Source of the DNA: G965195345 sp965277775
GTDB taxonomy: Bacteria > Pseudomonadota > Gammaproteobacteria > CAKMZV01
DNA length: 64,000 bases
Direction of reading: 5' to 3'
Assembly (NCBI GenBank): GCA_965277775.1
Contig: OZ255843.1
Span: 992,001 to 1,056,000, forward strand
Positions 1-8,459 of this stretch are shown piece by piece. Within the stretch, counting starts at the first letter, position 1; every line of letters starts with the position of its first letter. The notes beneath the pieces are model-generated. The model ran no database searches. It was not told where the DNA came from and was given only the letters and a program-made list of their open reading frames with translations. The position numbers and the translations under genes were made by a program.

Positions 1-452
1 TCAATGCGTACAGGGCCTGTGGCTAATATCGGCAATTCGGGTATGTCTTTGACGCCATTAAGCCAGGCTTTCCAGCCCCGATCAACCCATACGATGGTGC
101 CACTGTCTAAAGCAAATGCGGTCATGACGTTGAAACCGCTCACGCCGTTTTCTTGGGTCACATTATCTTGCAGCACGGTTTTTTCATTTAGCCAACGCCC
201 TTGAGCAAAAATTCGTCGTTGATTGGACAAATTCGAAGTAATCGCCTCGTTAAATGCCACGGGATTGGCTTGGTTGGCCTCGTAGTAGGCGATGATCAGC
301 TGTTCTTTTTGTTCTGCGCGATTGATCTGCCAATTGCCTAAGGCGCAAAATCCAATAAATCCGATGATAAAGCCCCCCCACATAAGACGTGTTGGCGCGA
401 ACACCTTGGATTTCAGTTGCCAACGAATCGGACGGGCGTTCAACCACTCCAT
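1..452 (-). CDS. SURF1 family protein, 5' part (runs off the window)
   Basis: SURF1 proteins are inner-membrane factors that help insert haem into cytochrome c oxidase. The reading frame stays open for 150 codons from an ATG at 452 to the window edge. A membrane segment spans about residues 25-40. It is followed by the family's W-Q-x-x-R signature (W41, Q42, R45) and a central V-D-R-G-W motif (residues 123-127) in the periplasmic domain. It lies five bases downstream of a DUF2909 gene, a pairing usual in cox clusters, so cytochrome oxidase genes may continue beyond the edge. The second membrane helix and C-terminus are missing. The start is chosen by family fit; no strong ribosome-binding site is visible. 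Confidence 0.85.
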   Translation of the reverse strand, partial: MEWLNARPIRWQLKSKVFAPTRLMWGGFIIGFIGFCALGNWQINRAEQKEQLIIAYYEANQANPVAFNEAITSNLSNQRRIFAQGRWLNEKTVLQDNVTQENGVSGFNVMTAFALDSGTIVWVDRGWKAWLNGVKDIPELPILATGPVRI

Positions 453-457
453 CTTCG

Positions 458-664
458 TTAAAATCCGGCAGAATGCGGTTGAATCCAGCCCATGTAAGAT
501 CCAAGAATTAAGATCAAGAACAGCACGACCGAAAGCCCGACTCTGAACGTCAAAGCGCGTAGCGTACGCTTAGAACCCGATCCCCCTTCTTTGACCAAAT
601 AAAAAACCGCGGATCCTAAGGAGTAAAGGATGGCAATTAATATTCCAACGACCACTATTTTCAT
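458..664 (-). CDS. DUF2909 (twin-transmembrane) small membrane protein
   Basis: A 68-residue protein with two hydrophobic helices (about residues 1-22 and 40-62) joined by a short charged loop containing Lys and Arg. Length, topology and position immediately upstream of SURF1 match the DUF2909 family, small proteins found in cytochrome c oxidase clusters of gammaproteobacteria. The molecular role is not established. It lies 8 bases after proB and 5 bases before the SURF1 start, so it is probably translated from the same transcript. Confidence 0.75.
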   Translation of the reverse strand: MKIVVVGILIAILYSLGSAVFYLVKEGGSGSKRTLRALTFRVGLSVVLFLILILGSYMGWIQPHSAGF

Positions 665-672
665 AAGTCAAC

Positions 673-1788
673 CTACCGTTTAAGCACCAAATTGTCTTTA
701 TGGATCAATTCATCCTGACCCGCATAACCTAATACGGACTCAATGTCTTTGCTGCTCACACCACAAATGCACATGCTCTCATAAGCGCCGAAATTGATCA
801 AGCCGCGCGCAATTTCATTGCCAGCATACTCAATAGCGACCAAATCGCCCCGTTTGAACTCACCCGATACAGACAACACCCCCACCGATAATAAACTGCG
901 TTCGGCATTCAGCGCCTTATGCGCGCCCTCATCGATGGTAATTCTGCCCATCACCCGCAATTGTCCCAAAAGCCAACGCTTTCTGGCACTGATTCGAGTC
1001 TCATTGGCCACGGCCAAGGTGCCAATTTTCTCACCTTTTAAAACCTTGAGGATCACATCTTCGGTCATGCCATAAGCAATGACGGTATTCGCCCCTGCCT
1101 GGGCACATTGCCGAGCGGCTTTGAGTTTGGTCAGCATGCCACCTGAGCCAAGCACCCCACCCGTTGAGTCAATGGCCACATCCAATCGTTCATCAAAAGG
1201 GTCAATGCACTTAAGCAAGTTTGCGTTTGGATAGAGGCTTGGATTTTTGTCGTACATCCCTTGCTGGTCAGTCAGAATCAATAACAATTTTGCTTCTACC
1301 AAGGTGACCGCCAATGCCGCCAAAGTATCATTGTCACCAAACTGAATTTCATCATTGGCAACGGCATCATTTTCATTAATGACGGGGACAACGCCCATAT
1401 CTAATAGGGTCAGTATGGTGGTTTTGGCGTTTAAATAACGTTCACGGTTTGACATTTCTCCATGCGTCAATAATATTTGAGCCGTGTGGAAACCATGCGC
1501 TTGAAATTTCTTTTCATAGGCATGGACTAAGCGCATTTGGCCGATGGCAGCCAGAGCCTGTAAAGTGTGTAATTGTTTGGGTCGCGTTTTGATATTCAAC
1601 GTTCTCAAGCCTTCAGCAATTGCGCCTGAGGATACTAATAATACTTTGATGCCTTGCTTGAGTAAGGCTGAAATTTGACGCGCCACGGCATCAATTAATG
1701 CCAAATTTAACTGATTGTTTGAGCCCCTAAGCAAGGCACTGCCAATTTTAATGACAACAATGTCCGATTGCACCAATGGCTTAGGCAT
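673..1788 (-). CDS. proB: Glutamate 5-kinase
   Basis: Catalyses ATP-dependent phosphorylation of L-glutamate, the first step of proline synthesis in the cytoplasm. The amino-acid-kinase domain shows the N-terminal VIKIGSALL nucleotide loop, the N-E-N-D-A-V substrate motif and the G-D-N-D-T-L motif. A C-terminal PUA domain follows (roughly the last 85 residues). At 372 residues the length is normal for the family. I chose the ATG at 1788 over the in-frame ATG at 1800 because a GGAG sits six bases upstream of 1788; this start overlaps the obgE stop by 8 bases. The next proline enzyme (ProA) is not in the window. Confidence 0.95.
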   Translation of the reverse strand: MPKPLVQSDIVVIKIGSALLRGSNNQLNLALIDAVARQISALLKQGIKVLLVSSGAIAEGLRTLNIKTRPKQLHTLQALAAIGQMRLVHAYEKKFQAHGFHTAQILLTHGEMSNRERYLNAKTTILTLLDMGVVPVINENDAVANDEIQFGDNDTLAALAVTLVEAKLLLILTDQQGMYDKNPSLYPNANLLKCIDPFDERLDVAIDSTGGVLGSGGMLTKLKAARQCAQAGANTVIAYGMTEDVILKVLKGEKIGTLAVANETRISARKRWLLGQLRVMGRITIDEGAHKALNAERSLLSVGVLSVSGEFKRGDLVAIEYAGNEIARGLINFGAYESMCICGVSSKDIESVLGYAGQDELIHKDNLVLKR

Positions 1789-2785
1789 CGTCCTCTCCAT
1801 AAATGGCTTGCTTTAAAGCTTGTTTGAGTTCAGGCAAGCCTTCGCCATTGATTGTGCTGACCAAGAATACTGGCTGTTTTATGGGTTTGAGTGTCACTTT
1901 CAATTCGCTCAACTGCTCTGGCGTCAGCAAATCCACTTTATTGACAACCAACCAACGTTGTTTGCGATTGAGGTTATGTCCAAACGAGCCAATTTCATTT
2001 TCAATAACGGCCACTTGCGCCTGAACGGAAGTCTGTTCGGCGGGTAAGCAATCGACCATATGTAACAACAACTGAGTTCTTTGTACATGTTTGAGAAAAC
2101 GTATGCCCAAACCAATCCCTTCGCTCGCGCCCTCAATAATGCCTGGAATGTCCGCCATGACAAATGCTTCACCCGGTTGCACGCTGACCATACCCAAATG
2201 GGGTTCTAAGGTTGTAAATGGATAGTCCGCAACCTTAGGTGTGGCGTGGGAGAGTCGTCTGAGCAAACTGGATTTGCCTGCATTAGGCAAGCCGAGCAAA
2301 CCCACGTCCGCCATGACCTTGAGTTCTAATTTGAGTCGGCGCGTTTCGCCTTCTGTCCCTTTTGTCGCCGTACGAGGCGCTTGATTGGTACTGCTTTTAA
2401 AATGGATGTTGCCCAAACCATATTGGCCACCACGCACCACTTCTAAAGGAGCATCTAAGATGGTTAGATCGGCTATAAATTCTTCGGTATCGGCATCGAT
2501 GATCACCGTGCCTTTGGGCACTTCAATGTACAAGTCTTCACCCCTTTTACCTGTCTTTTGGCGACCTGAGCCTGCTTCGCCATTCTGCGCTTCAAAATGC
2601 CGCTGATAACGAAATGCCATCAAAGTATTGATTGCTTCGCGAGCCACCATAAAGACGCTACCACCCCGACCGCCATCGCCGCCATCTGGTCCACCTCTGG
2701 GCACATATTTCTCACGCCGAAAGCTGACGGTACCATTGCCACCTTTACCAGAGACAACTAAAATTTCAGCTTCATCAACAAACAT
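1781..2785 (-). CDS. obgE: GTPase ObgE/CgtA
   Basis: Essential ribosome-assembly and stress GTPase. The N-terminal glycine-rich Obg fold covers residues 1-158. The G domain has a P-loop (GLPNAGKS, 165-172), the D-I-P-G switch II motif (212-215) and the N-K-V-D base-recognition motif (282-285). It is 334 residues and lacks the long acidic C-terminal tail of the 390-residue E. coli protein. It follows rplU-rpmA, the canonical order, but a hairpin terminator lies between rpmA and this gene, so it may rely partly on read-through or its own promoter. The proB start overlaps its end. Confidence 0.97.
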   Translation of the reverse strand: MFVDEAEILVVSGKGGNGTVSFRREKYVPRGGPDGGDGGRGGSVFMVAREAINTLMAFRYQRHFEAQNGEAGSGRQKTGKRGEDLYIEVPKGTVIIDADTEEFIADLTILDAPLEVVRGGQYGLGNIHFKSSTNQAPRTATKGTEGETRRLKLELKVMADVGLLGLPNAGKSSLLRRLSHATPKVADYPFTTLEPHLGMVSVQPGEAFVMADIPGIIEGASEGIGLGIRFLKHVQRTQLLLHMVDCLPAEQTSVQAQVAVIENEIGSFGHNLNRKQRWLVVNKVDLLTPEQLSELKVTLKPIKQPVFLVSTINGEGLPELKQALKQAIYGEDDA

Positions 2786-2840
2786 TATTTATACTCGGAT
2801 TGACAGACTCAAGAAATTGTATCAAGTCTTGTTCTGCCTT

Positions 2841-2869
2841 AAAATAAAAATGCCGACGCAAGGTCGGCA
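2841..2869 (-). terminator. Rho-independent terminator after rpmA
   Basis: Read on the minus strand, a perfect 7-bp stem (TGCCGAC/GTCGGCA, 5-nt loop, 2851-2869) is followed at once by a T-rich run TTTTTATTTT. It lies about 60 bases after the rpmA stop and before obgE. Confidence 0.85.
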
Positions 2870-2928
2870 ATTTAAAAAATTCATGATTTGGTTCAATCTG
2901 CTAAGCTTAACAACCAAGCTCCAACCGA

Positions 2929-3189
2929 TTAAGCCAAAGCGACAATGCTGACGCACATTCTTTTTTGTGCCCCTTTTCTTTGAAAAAGAACGGTTCCATC
3001 CATGGTGGCAAACAAAGTATCATCTTTGGCACGCATCACATTTTCGCCAGGATGAAATTTGGTGCCCCTTTGACGCACGATAATGTTACCGGCTTTGACG
3101 ACTTGACCACCGTATCTTTTAACACCCAACCTTTGGGCGTTAGAATCACGACCATTTCTGGTACTACCTGCTGCTTTTTTATGTGCCAT
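2929..3189 (-). CDS. rpmA: 50S ribosomal protein L27
   Basis: Large-subunit protein whose N-terminal tail reaches the peptidyl-transferase centre. The 86-residue sequence starts MAHKKAAGSTRNGRDS and contains the family-typical GVKRYGGQ and VRQRGTKFHPG segments. It follows rplU by 19 bases in the standard rplU-rpmA operon and is followed by the terminator at 2841-2869. Confidence 0.98.
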   Translation of the reverse strand: MAHKKAAGSTRNGRDSNAQRLGVKRYGGQVVKAGNIIVRQRGTKFHPGENVMRAKDDTLFATMDGTVLFQRKGAQKRMCVSIVALA

Positions 3190-3208
3190 GATAACCTCTT
3201 ATAGATTC

Positions 3209-3520
3209 TTAAGCTGAAATTGCTTTTATTTTAAGTTCTGTATAGTATTGTCTATGACCTTGGCGCGTCATAGAATCTTTACGACGACGGAATTTTAATA
3301 CCACAATCTTTTTTTCACGTCCGTGTCCTAATACTTCTGCACTGACTTTTGCCCCTTTAACAAGAGGGCTACCGACTTTTAAATCCGATCCATTGCCAAC
3401 AGCCAACACTTCGTTTAATTCGATGTCGCTGCCTGCTTCTGCAACGAGACTTTCTACTCGCAGAACATCGCCTTCCTTGACGCGGTACTGTTTACCGCCT
3501 GATTTTAATACAGCGTACAT
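3209..3520 (-). CDS. rplU: 50S ribosomal protein L21
   Basis: Large-subunit protein that binds 23S rRNA. The sequence starts MYAVLKSGGKQYRV and is 103 residues, the family norm. An upstream in-frame start at 3532 would add four residues (MEQS) not typical of L21, and GGAG lies just upstream of the 3520 ATG, so I chose 3520. First gene of the rplU-rpmA unit, behind the promoter at 3612-3642. Confidence 0.98.
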   Translation of the reverse strand: MYAVLKSGGKQYRVKEGDVLRVESLVAEAGSDIELNEVLAVGNGSDLKVGSPLVKGAKVSAEVLGHGREKKIVVLKFRRRKDSMTRQGHRQYYTELKIKAISA

Positions 3521-3611
3521 TGATTGCTCCATAAATCTGATTTGAGTCGTAACGATCGCTTTTTTTCGTCACGCGACCTTTTATCGCAACCACTGCGATG
3601 AAGGGGCGCGA

Positions 3612-3642
3612 ATTGTAGCACGAGATGCACCAATATTCACAA
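3612..3642 (-). promoter_or_regulatory. Candidate sigma-70 promoter of rplU-rpmA
   Basis: On the minus strand an extended -10 element (TGC TACAAT, hexamer at 3612-3617) lies about 90 bases upstream of rplU. A weak -35 (TTGTGA, 3637-3642) is at 19-nt spacing. The extended -10 would compensate for the long spacer. Confidence 0.55.
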
Positions 3643-3750
3643 TATTTTCAAGTATTAACGACAAGCATACGGGATTTTTTAAGCCTCAAGGTTCTACAGT
3701 GATGATTTGAGCGACTCAGAAATTGTGCAAATGCTATTTTGCCTTGCTTC

Positions 3751-5073
3751 TTAGCGGTTGAGCAAAATCTCCTCGTAGGGATAATCACTCAGAATCTCAT
3801 GCCCTGTTTCAGTCACAAGCACCTGATTCTCAATGCGTACCCCAAAATCACCATCCTCTCGCCCGATCATGGCCTCGACACTTAAGACCATCCCTGGCTC
3901 TAACTCGCCATTGAATTCATCTTCATTCCAATCTTGAGGGTAGTATATTTGTGGCCATTCATCACACAAGCCCACACCGTGCATTTTACAACCGTAGCGA
4001 CGACCAACGAATTCGTCTGCTAATTGATGTCCTGAAAAACTCAATGTTTTAAATGACACGCCAGGCTTTAGCAATTGGATATTTTGCTCGACGTGTTCCA
4101 CCGCGTAACTGTAAATGCGTTTCATTTCAGCCGTCGGCTCACCATCGCCTAAAAACCAAGATCGAGACATATCACAACAGATGCCATAAACGCTGACTAA
4201 ATCTGTATCAAAGGCTAATATTTCGTTATTTTGAACGATGCGAGGGCCACATTCTTGAAACCACGGATTGGTTCTTGGACCCGAGGCCATTAAGCGACAC
4301 TCTACCCATTCACCGCCACGTTTGATATTGCCAGCGTGCAAAACCGACCATATCTCATCTTCCGATAATCCTGGACGGGCGACGGCTCGCATTTCTGATA
4401 CGGCTTGTTTGGTTGCATGGATGGCACAACGCATGGCCAGAATTTCTTCCTCACCCTTAATAACCCGCGCTTTCTCGGTCAGTTCCTCGCCCTCAAATAC
4501 TTCAAACCCCTCTTTTTCTAAGGCTTTTAACCCCGAAACCATGATTTTATCAACGGCAAGTCTTCGATTATTACCCACGTGCGCGCGCATGATTTCATCG
4601 ACTTCCTGACCTAATTTAGTGGCATAGACGGCCGTTTTATCGCCGCCACCAAAATAAAATAATGACTGGCTATTGCGCATTTCTTTGATCAGTGGGTTAA
4701 ACTCTGTTAAAAATGGGGCACACTTATAATCCCAAATGACCATATAGCCATCTGCCGTGACCAAGCACGCTCGAAATGGGTTATGCATGTTCCACACCTG
4801 CATATTTGTGGTGTCGGTGGCATAACGAATGTTGAGTGGATCGGTTAACAACAACCCACCATAATCGCGCTCATTGATGAGTTTAACCAGACGATCTAAG
4901 CGGTATTGGCGCATTTTGGCCACATTGGGGCACGTCAGACCCGCCTCAGCCCATTCATCAAAAGCAATTTTTGTCGGTCCAATCTCAACCCGATCATTGT
5001 CTAATGGCGTGCCATCAGGGCGTTTTTTGCTGGGATCAATTTTGCGACGATTGGCGTAACTGTTTTCCATCAT
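3751..5073 (-). CDS. dddP: DMSP lyase DddP (M24-peptidase fold)
   Basis: DddP cleaves dimethylsulfoniopropionate to dimethyl sulfide and acrylate. It has the creatinase/M24 'pita-bread' fold but is not a peptidase. The metal ligands known from Ruegeria lacuscaerulensis DddP (D295, D297, D307, H371, E406, E421) and the catalytic D377 all have matches here at a constant offset of six: D289, D291, D301, H365, E400, E415 and D371. The last lies in the family motif MHGVGLCDEWP. The N-terminal RKIDPS and NIRYATD-TNMQ-WN-HNPFRAC segments also fit DddP. It is 440 residues and the last gene of a six-gene operon, 11 bases after an SDR. Homology to DddP is strong; DMSP as the physiological substrate in this operon context is inference. 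Confidence 0.9.
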   Translation of the reverse strand: MMENSYANRRKIDPSKKRPDGTPLDNDRVEIGPTKIAFDEWAEAGLTCPNVAKMRQYRLDRLVKLINERDYGGLLLTDPLNIRYATDTTNMQVWNMHNPFRACLVTADGYMVIWDYKCAPFLTEFNPLIKEMRNSQSLFYFGGGDKTAVYATKLGQEVDEIMRAHVGNNRRLAVDKIMVSGLKALEKEGFEVFEGEELTEKARVIKGEEEILAMRCAIHATKQAVSEMRAVARPGLSEDEIWSVLHAGNIKRGGEWVECRLMASGPRTNPWFQECGPRIVQNNEILAFDTDLVSVYGICCDMSRSWFLGDGEPTAEMKRIYSYAVEHVEQNIQLLKPGVSFKTLSFSGHQLADEFVGRRYGCKMHGVGLCDEWPQIYYPQDWNEDEFNGELEPGMVLSVEAMIGREDGDFGVRIENQVLVTETGHEILSDYPYEEILLNR

Positions 5074-5084
5074 ATTCTCCTGAA

Positions 5085-5858
5085 TTATTGGGCGGTGTAA
5101 CCGCCATCAATACTTAAAACAGCCCCTGTAATATGGGTTTCTTCGGCTAAAAAGTGCGTGGCGCGTGCCACCTCTATAGGGTGAGCAATACGACCCAGCG
5201 GAATGGCGTCGATATTTGATTGCCTCACCTGCTCCACGGTCACGTGACTTCGATGCTCACCAAATAGCATGGGTGTATTCATGGCGCCTGGTGCAATGGC
5301 ATTCACCGTGATTTGTTGTGGGCCTAATTCGACCGCTAAAGCTTTGGTGAAATTTACCACAGCCCCTTTGCTGGTACTATAAGACACCAAATCCTCAGCG
5401 CCACGATAAGAGAGGCTTGAAGCAACATTGACAATGGTACTCCCTGCATTCATCACTTTTAACGCGGCTCGGGTTAAGTAAAATACCCCATCAACATTGG
5501 TCTCCATGATGCGTTTCCATTCAGCCGTTGATGTGTCTTTGAGCGCTTCACGATCGATTGCGCCAGCATTATTGACCACCACATCCAAGCTGGAATAATG
5601 TTGCATGGTTTGATCCACACAGTTTTGGCAAAATGCTTCATCGCGAATATCACCGTCACAAAAAGCAACGTTGACATTGTATGATTGCACTTGCTGTTGA
5701 ATGTCTTTGAGTTTGTCACTATTCCGCCCTACGAGCATCAAGTGCATGCCTGCATGCGCAAACACAGCGGCCAATGCCGCACCCAGTCCAGAACTGGCAC
5801 CTGTGATCAATGCCGTTTTGCCTTGTAATGTTCTCTTGCCGAAGGTTAAATCATTCAT
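5085..5858 (-). CDS. SDR family oxidoreductase
   Basis: Classical short-chain dehydrogenase/reductase of 257 residues. It has the cofactor motif TGASSGLG (19-26), NNAG (96-99), the active-site Ser around 147-148 and the Y-S-T-S-K catalytic motif (Y160, K164). The C-terminus ends in the usual I-D-G-G-Y-T signature. It starts six bases after the preceding SDR and ends 11 bases before dddP, so it is clearly co-transcribed. The substrate cannot be read from sequence. Next to a second SDR and an FAH hydrolase, oxidation of a hydroxy- or sugar-acid intermediate is a reasonable guess. Confidence 0.85.
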   Translation of the reverse strand: MNDLTFGKRTLQGKTALITGASSGLGAALAAVFAHAGMHLMLVGRNSDKLKDIQQQVQSYNVNVAFCDGDIRDEAFCQNCVDQTMQHYSSLDVVVNNAGAIDREALKDTSTAEWKRIMETNVDGVFYLTRAALKVMNAGSTIVNVASSLSYRGAEDLVSYSTSKGAVVNFTKALAVELGPQQITVNAIAPGAMNTPMLFGEHRSHVTVEQVRQSNIDAIPLGRIAHPIEVARATHFLAEETHITGAVLSIDGGYTAQ

Positions 5859-5864
5859 ATGAGC

Positions 5865-6614
5865 CTATAAAGCGGGCAAGGGTAATTTTGCCATACGTCC
5901 ACCGTCAATACTTATCACCTGCCCGTTGATGAATTTCGACTGATCACTGGCAAGCCAAACCGCCAGCTCTGCAATGTCTTGTGGTGTGCCTAATGCCCCA
6001 AGGGGATGGAGCGCATGGATTTCATTCAGTGCGTGCTGCGAATCAGAAAACTGTTGAATCAGGCTCTCATTAAATGGCGTATTGATCCAACCTGGGGCGA
6101 TGGCATTGCAGCGAATGCCATCTTTGCCATGATCAATGGCAATATTTCGGGTCAAACTATGCACAGCCCCTTTTGAAGCAGCATAGACCGAATGTGTGGG
6201 GTTCGCGCCCAAGCCTTCAATCGAACCCATGTTGATAATGACGCCTTTGGTCGGCTTGATTGGGTTCTGCTGCATTTGTAGAATGGCATACTTTGAACAT
6301 AAAAAGACGCCAGTGACATTGACATCCATCACCTTTTGCCATTCGTCCAGACGCATGTCTGAAAATTTTTTTTCAATGACCGTGCCCGCATTATTGACCA
6401 ATACATCGACACAACCAAAACGTTGCTCGATCGTTGAGAATAGATTTTTGACACTGGCTTCTTCAGTGATGTCCGTTTCAATAAAAATCAGATTTGGCTG
6501 TTGGGGCGGGTGTAAGTCTGCAACAATCACCTGCGCACCTTGTTCAGCAAACTTGAGGGCAATGGCAAGCCCAATGTTTTGGGCTGCCCCTGTCACAACA
6601 ACCGTCTTTGACAT
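5865..6614 (-). CDS. SDR family oxidoreductase
   Basis: Classical SDR of 249 residues with TGAAQNIG (8-15), NNAG (about 74-77), S131, Y144 and K148, ending S-I-D-G-G. I chose the ATG at 6614, seven bases after the upstream stop. A longer GTG frame from 6656 would overlap the FAH gene and add a non-family extension. Dehydrogenases of this type act before FAH-family hydrolases in non-phosphorylative 6-deoxy-sugar pathways (2-keto-3-deoxy-L-fuconate or -rhamnonate 4-dehydrogenase), which would suit its neighbour. That role is inference. Confidence 0.85.
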   Translation of the reverse strand: MSKTVVVTGAAQNIGLAIALKFAEQGAQVIVADLHPPQQPNLIFIETDITEEASVKNLFSTIEQRFGCVDVLVNNAGTVIEKKFSDMRLDEWQKVMDVNVTGVFLCSKYAILQMQQNPIKPTKGVIINMGSIEGLGANPTHSVYAASKGAVHSLTRNIAIDHGKDGIRCNAIAPGWINTPFNESLIQQFSDSQHALNEIHALHPLGALGTPQDIAELAVWLASDQSKFINGQVISIDGGRMAKLPLPAL

Positions 6615-6621
6615 GGTCAAT

Positions 6622-7464
6622 TTACCACAATGCCACGACTTTGGCGTTTTGCTCACCCAAGCCTTCCACGACCAAGCGAAGGCTGTCTCCAGCTTTCATA
6701 TAACGCGGCGGTTTCATACCAAAGCCCACACCAGGGGGGGTGCCTGTGGTCAAAACATCCCCAGCTTTTAAGGTGGTGTATTGAGAAATTCGATGCACCA
6801 ATTCAGCGACCCCAAAAACCATTTCTTGGCTGTTGCCCCTTTGCATCAGCTCATCATTTAGCCACAGCTTTAAGTCCAAATTTTGTGGGTCAGGCACTTC
6901 ATCTTTGGTCACCAACCAAGGTCCCAAGGGCGAGAAAGTATCGGCGCTTTTGCCTTTGGTCCATTGCGTCCCACGCTCTAATTGGAAGGTGCGTTCAGAG
7001 ACATCATTTGAAATCGTATAACCAAACACATAGGACATGGCATCGTCTAATGAGACATTTTTAGCATCCTTAGCCATCACAACGCCCAGCTCAACTTCCC
7101 AGTCGGTGGTGGCACTGCCCAATGGCAATTCTATGTCATCATTGGGTCCATTCAGACCCGACGTGGCTTTTAAAAACATGATGGGTTCTTCAGGGATGGG
7201 CAATCCCGCTTCTTTGGCATGGTCTTTGTAGTTCAAACCAATGCCCACAATTTTACCGATGCCATTCAAAGGCACCCCCAATCGAGTGTTTTGGTCAATC
7301 TTGGGTAAGGTCTCCAAGTTCATACCCTGCAGGGCTTTACACCCCTGTTCAAAGGTGTGTGGTTGCCAATCAGACACCCATTGGCTGGCGTCTCTAATAT
7401 TGCCTGTTGAATCAACAAGCCCTGGTTTTTCTTGCCCTTTGGGTCCAAATCGAACGAGTTTCAT
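6622..7464 (-). CDS. Fumarylacetoacetate hydrolase family protein
   Basis: 280 residues with the FAH C-terminal-domain fold. Visible features are the NYKDHAKE motif (78-85), predicted metal-binding acids E123, E125 and D154, and GTPPGVG near the C-terminus. Enzymes of this family cleave carbon-carbon bonds in 1,3-diketo acids or decarboxylate oxaloacetate. Size and overall pattern resemble 2,4-diketo-3-deoxy-L-fuconate/rhamnonate hydrolases more than ring-cleavage enzymes. It sits between an extended SDR and a classical SDR in the dddP operon. The substrate is not determined. Confidence 0.85.
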   Translation of the reverse strand: MKLVRFGPKGQEKPGLVDSTGNIRDASQWVSDWQPHTFEQGCKALQGMNLETLPKIDQNTRLGVPLNGIGKIVGIGLNYKDHAKEAGLPIPEEPIMFLKATSGLNGPNDDIELPLGSATTDWEVELGVVMAKDAKNVSLDDAMSYVFGYTISNDVSERTFQLERGTQWTKGKSADTFSPLGPWLVTKDEVPDPQNLDLKLWLNDELMQRGNSQEMVFGVAELVHRISQYTTLKAGDVLTTGTPPGVGFGMKPPRYMKAGDSLRLVVEGLGEQNAKVVALW

Positions 7465-7517
7465 ATCAGATTTTTCCTTTTGTACTATTGCGCGTCTATT
7501 CCTCAGACATTATAGAA

Positions 7518-8459
7518 TCATTTGATGTCCGCAATGGTTAATTTCTTTTGTTCAATGAGGTGCTTGAAGCGCGAAATGGTTGCTGCTATACCCGCTTCTA
7601 AAGGCACTTGTTCATAAGCACCAATATGCGCCCGCAAAGGCGCATTGGACATATTGGATGGAAAGGGCAAGGCCTCGCCGGTCACAGCAATATTGCTTTG
7701 GGGCAATTGCTTTTTGACGCATTGGACAAACTGTGCAACGCTCGCTTCAGTGCCATTCAGATCAAAAACAGTCGCACCCGATTGGGGGCGTTTCACGGCT
7801 TGAATGAAGGCTGCCGCCGCTTCTTGCGCATAGACAAAACCAATGTTGCCAGAAAAACCAATGGTGAAAGGTTGATTCAAACAAGCGGCTAAGATGGCAA
7901 CCGTTGGCAATGCGCTCATGCCTTGATCGCGCGCCACCCCATAAATCACACTCGGCCGAATACAAACGCTGGGAACCGACCAATCGTTCCAATACACTTG
8001 CGCGCTTTGTTCATTACATAATTTATAAGCACCATACAAGGTTTTGAGCCAAGCCGTTTGTTCGGGCATGGCTGTGGCAGCGACTGAGCTGGCGTAAGCC
8101 AATCGTTTGATGCCCGCATGGTGGGCGGCCTCAAAAATGTTAATACTCCCAACCACATTGACTTGGGCGCCTAAGGTGGGATCGTTCTTGCAAAATGGCA
8201 CTTGTAGCGCGGCCAAATGGATGATTGCATCGGGCTGGTGTTTTTCGACCACCGCCATCACCCGCGCACGATCAATAATGTCGCCAACTTCCCACGGCAC
8301 AGACTGTGCTTTTTCGTCCCCCACAAGTAGGCTCAAGCGGCGGCGATCATCCGAGACATCAAAGGCAACAGCCTGTTGCCCCGCCTCCATCAACTGTTTG
8401 ATCACCCATGCCCCAATGCAACCCGCACTGCCTGTGACAAGGACGGTGCTTTTGCTCAT
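7518..8459 (-). CDS. NAD-dependent epimerase/dehydratase (extended SDR)
   Basis: 313 residues with a Rossmann fingerprint G10-x-x-G13-x-x-G16 and active-site Y142-x-x-x-K146. The fold class includes nucleotide-sugar epimerases and also sugar or uronate dehydrogenases. The start overlaps the upstream dioxygenase stop by four bases (ATGA), indicating translational coupling. In this operon a sugar or sugar-acid dehydrogenase role looks more likely than cell-wall sugar epimerisation, but nothing in the sequence proves it. Confidence 0.8.
   Translation of the reverse strand: MSKSTVLVTGSAGCIGAWVIKQLMEAGQQAVAFDVSDDRRRLSLLVGDEKAQSVPWEVGDIIDRARVMAVVEKHQPDAIIHLAALQVPFCKNDPTLGAQVNVVGSINIFEAAHHAGIKRLAYASSVAATAMPEQTAWLKTLYGAYKLCNEQSAQVYWNDWSVPSVCIRPSVIYGVARDQGMSALPTVAILAACLNQPFTIGFSGNIGFVYAQEAAAAFIQAVKRPQSGATVFDLNGTEASVAQFVQCVKKQLPQSNIAVTGEALPFPSNMSNAPLRAHIGAYEQVPLEAGIAATISRFKHLIEQKKLTIADIK

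Noticed and set aside
4..204. 66-codon plus-strand frame at the window start
   Set aside because: Lies opposite the SURF1 frame, which has clear family motifs on the minus strand.
3751..5073. Methionine aminopeptidase or Xaa-Pro peptidase identity for the M24 protein
   Set aside because: The D-x-D metal pattern, H-G-V-G-L-C-D-E-W motif and N-terminal segments are those of DddP rather than peptidases.
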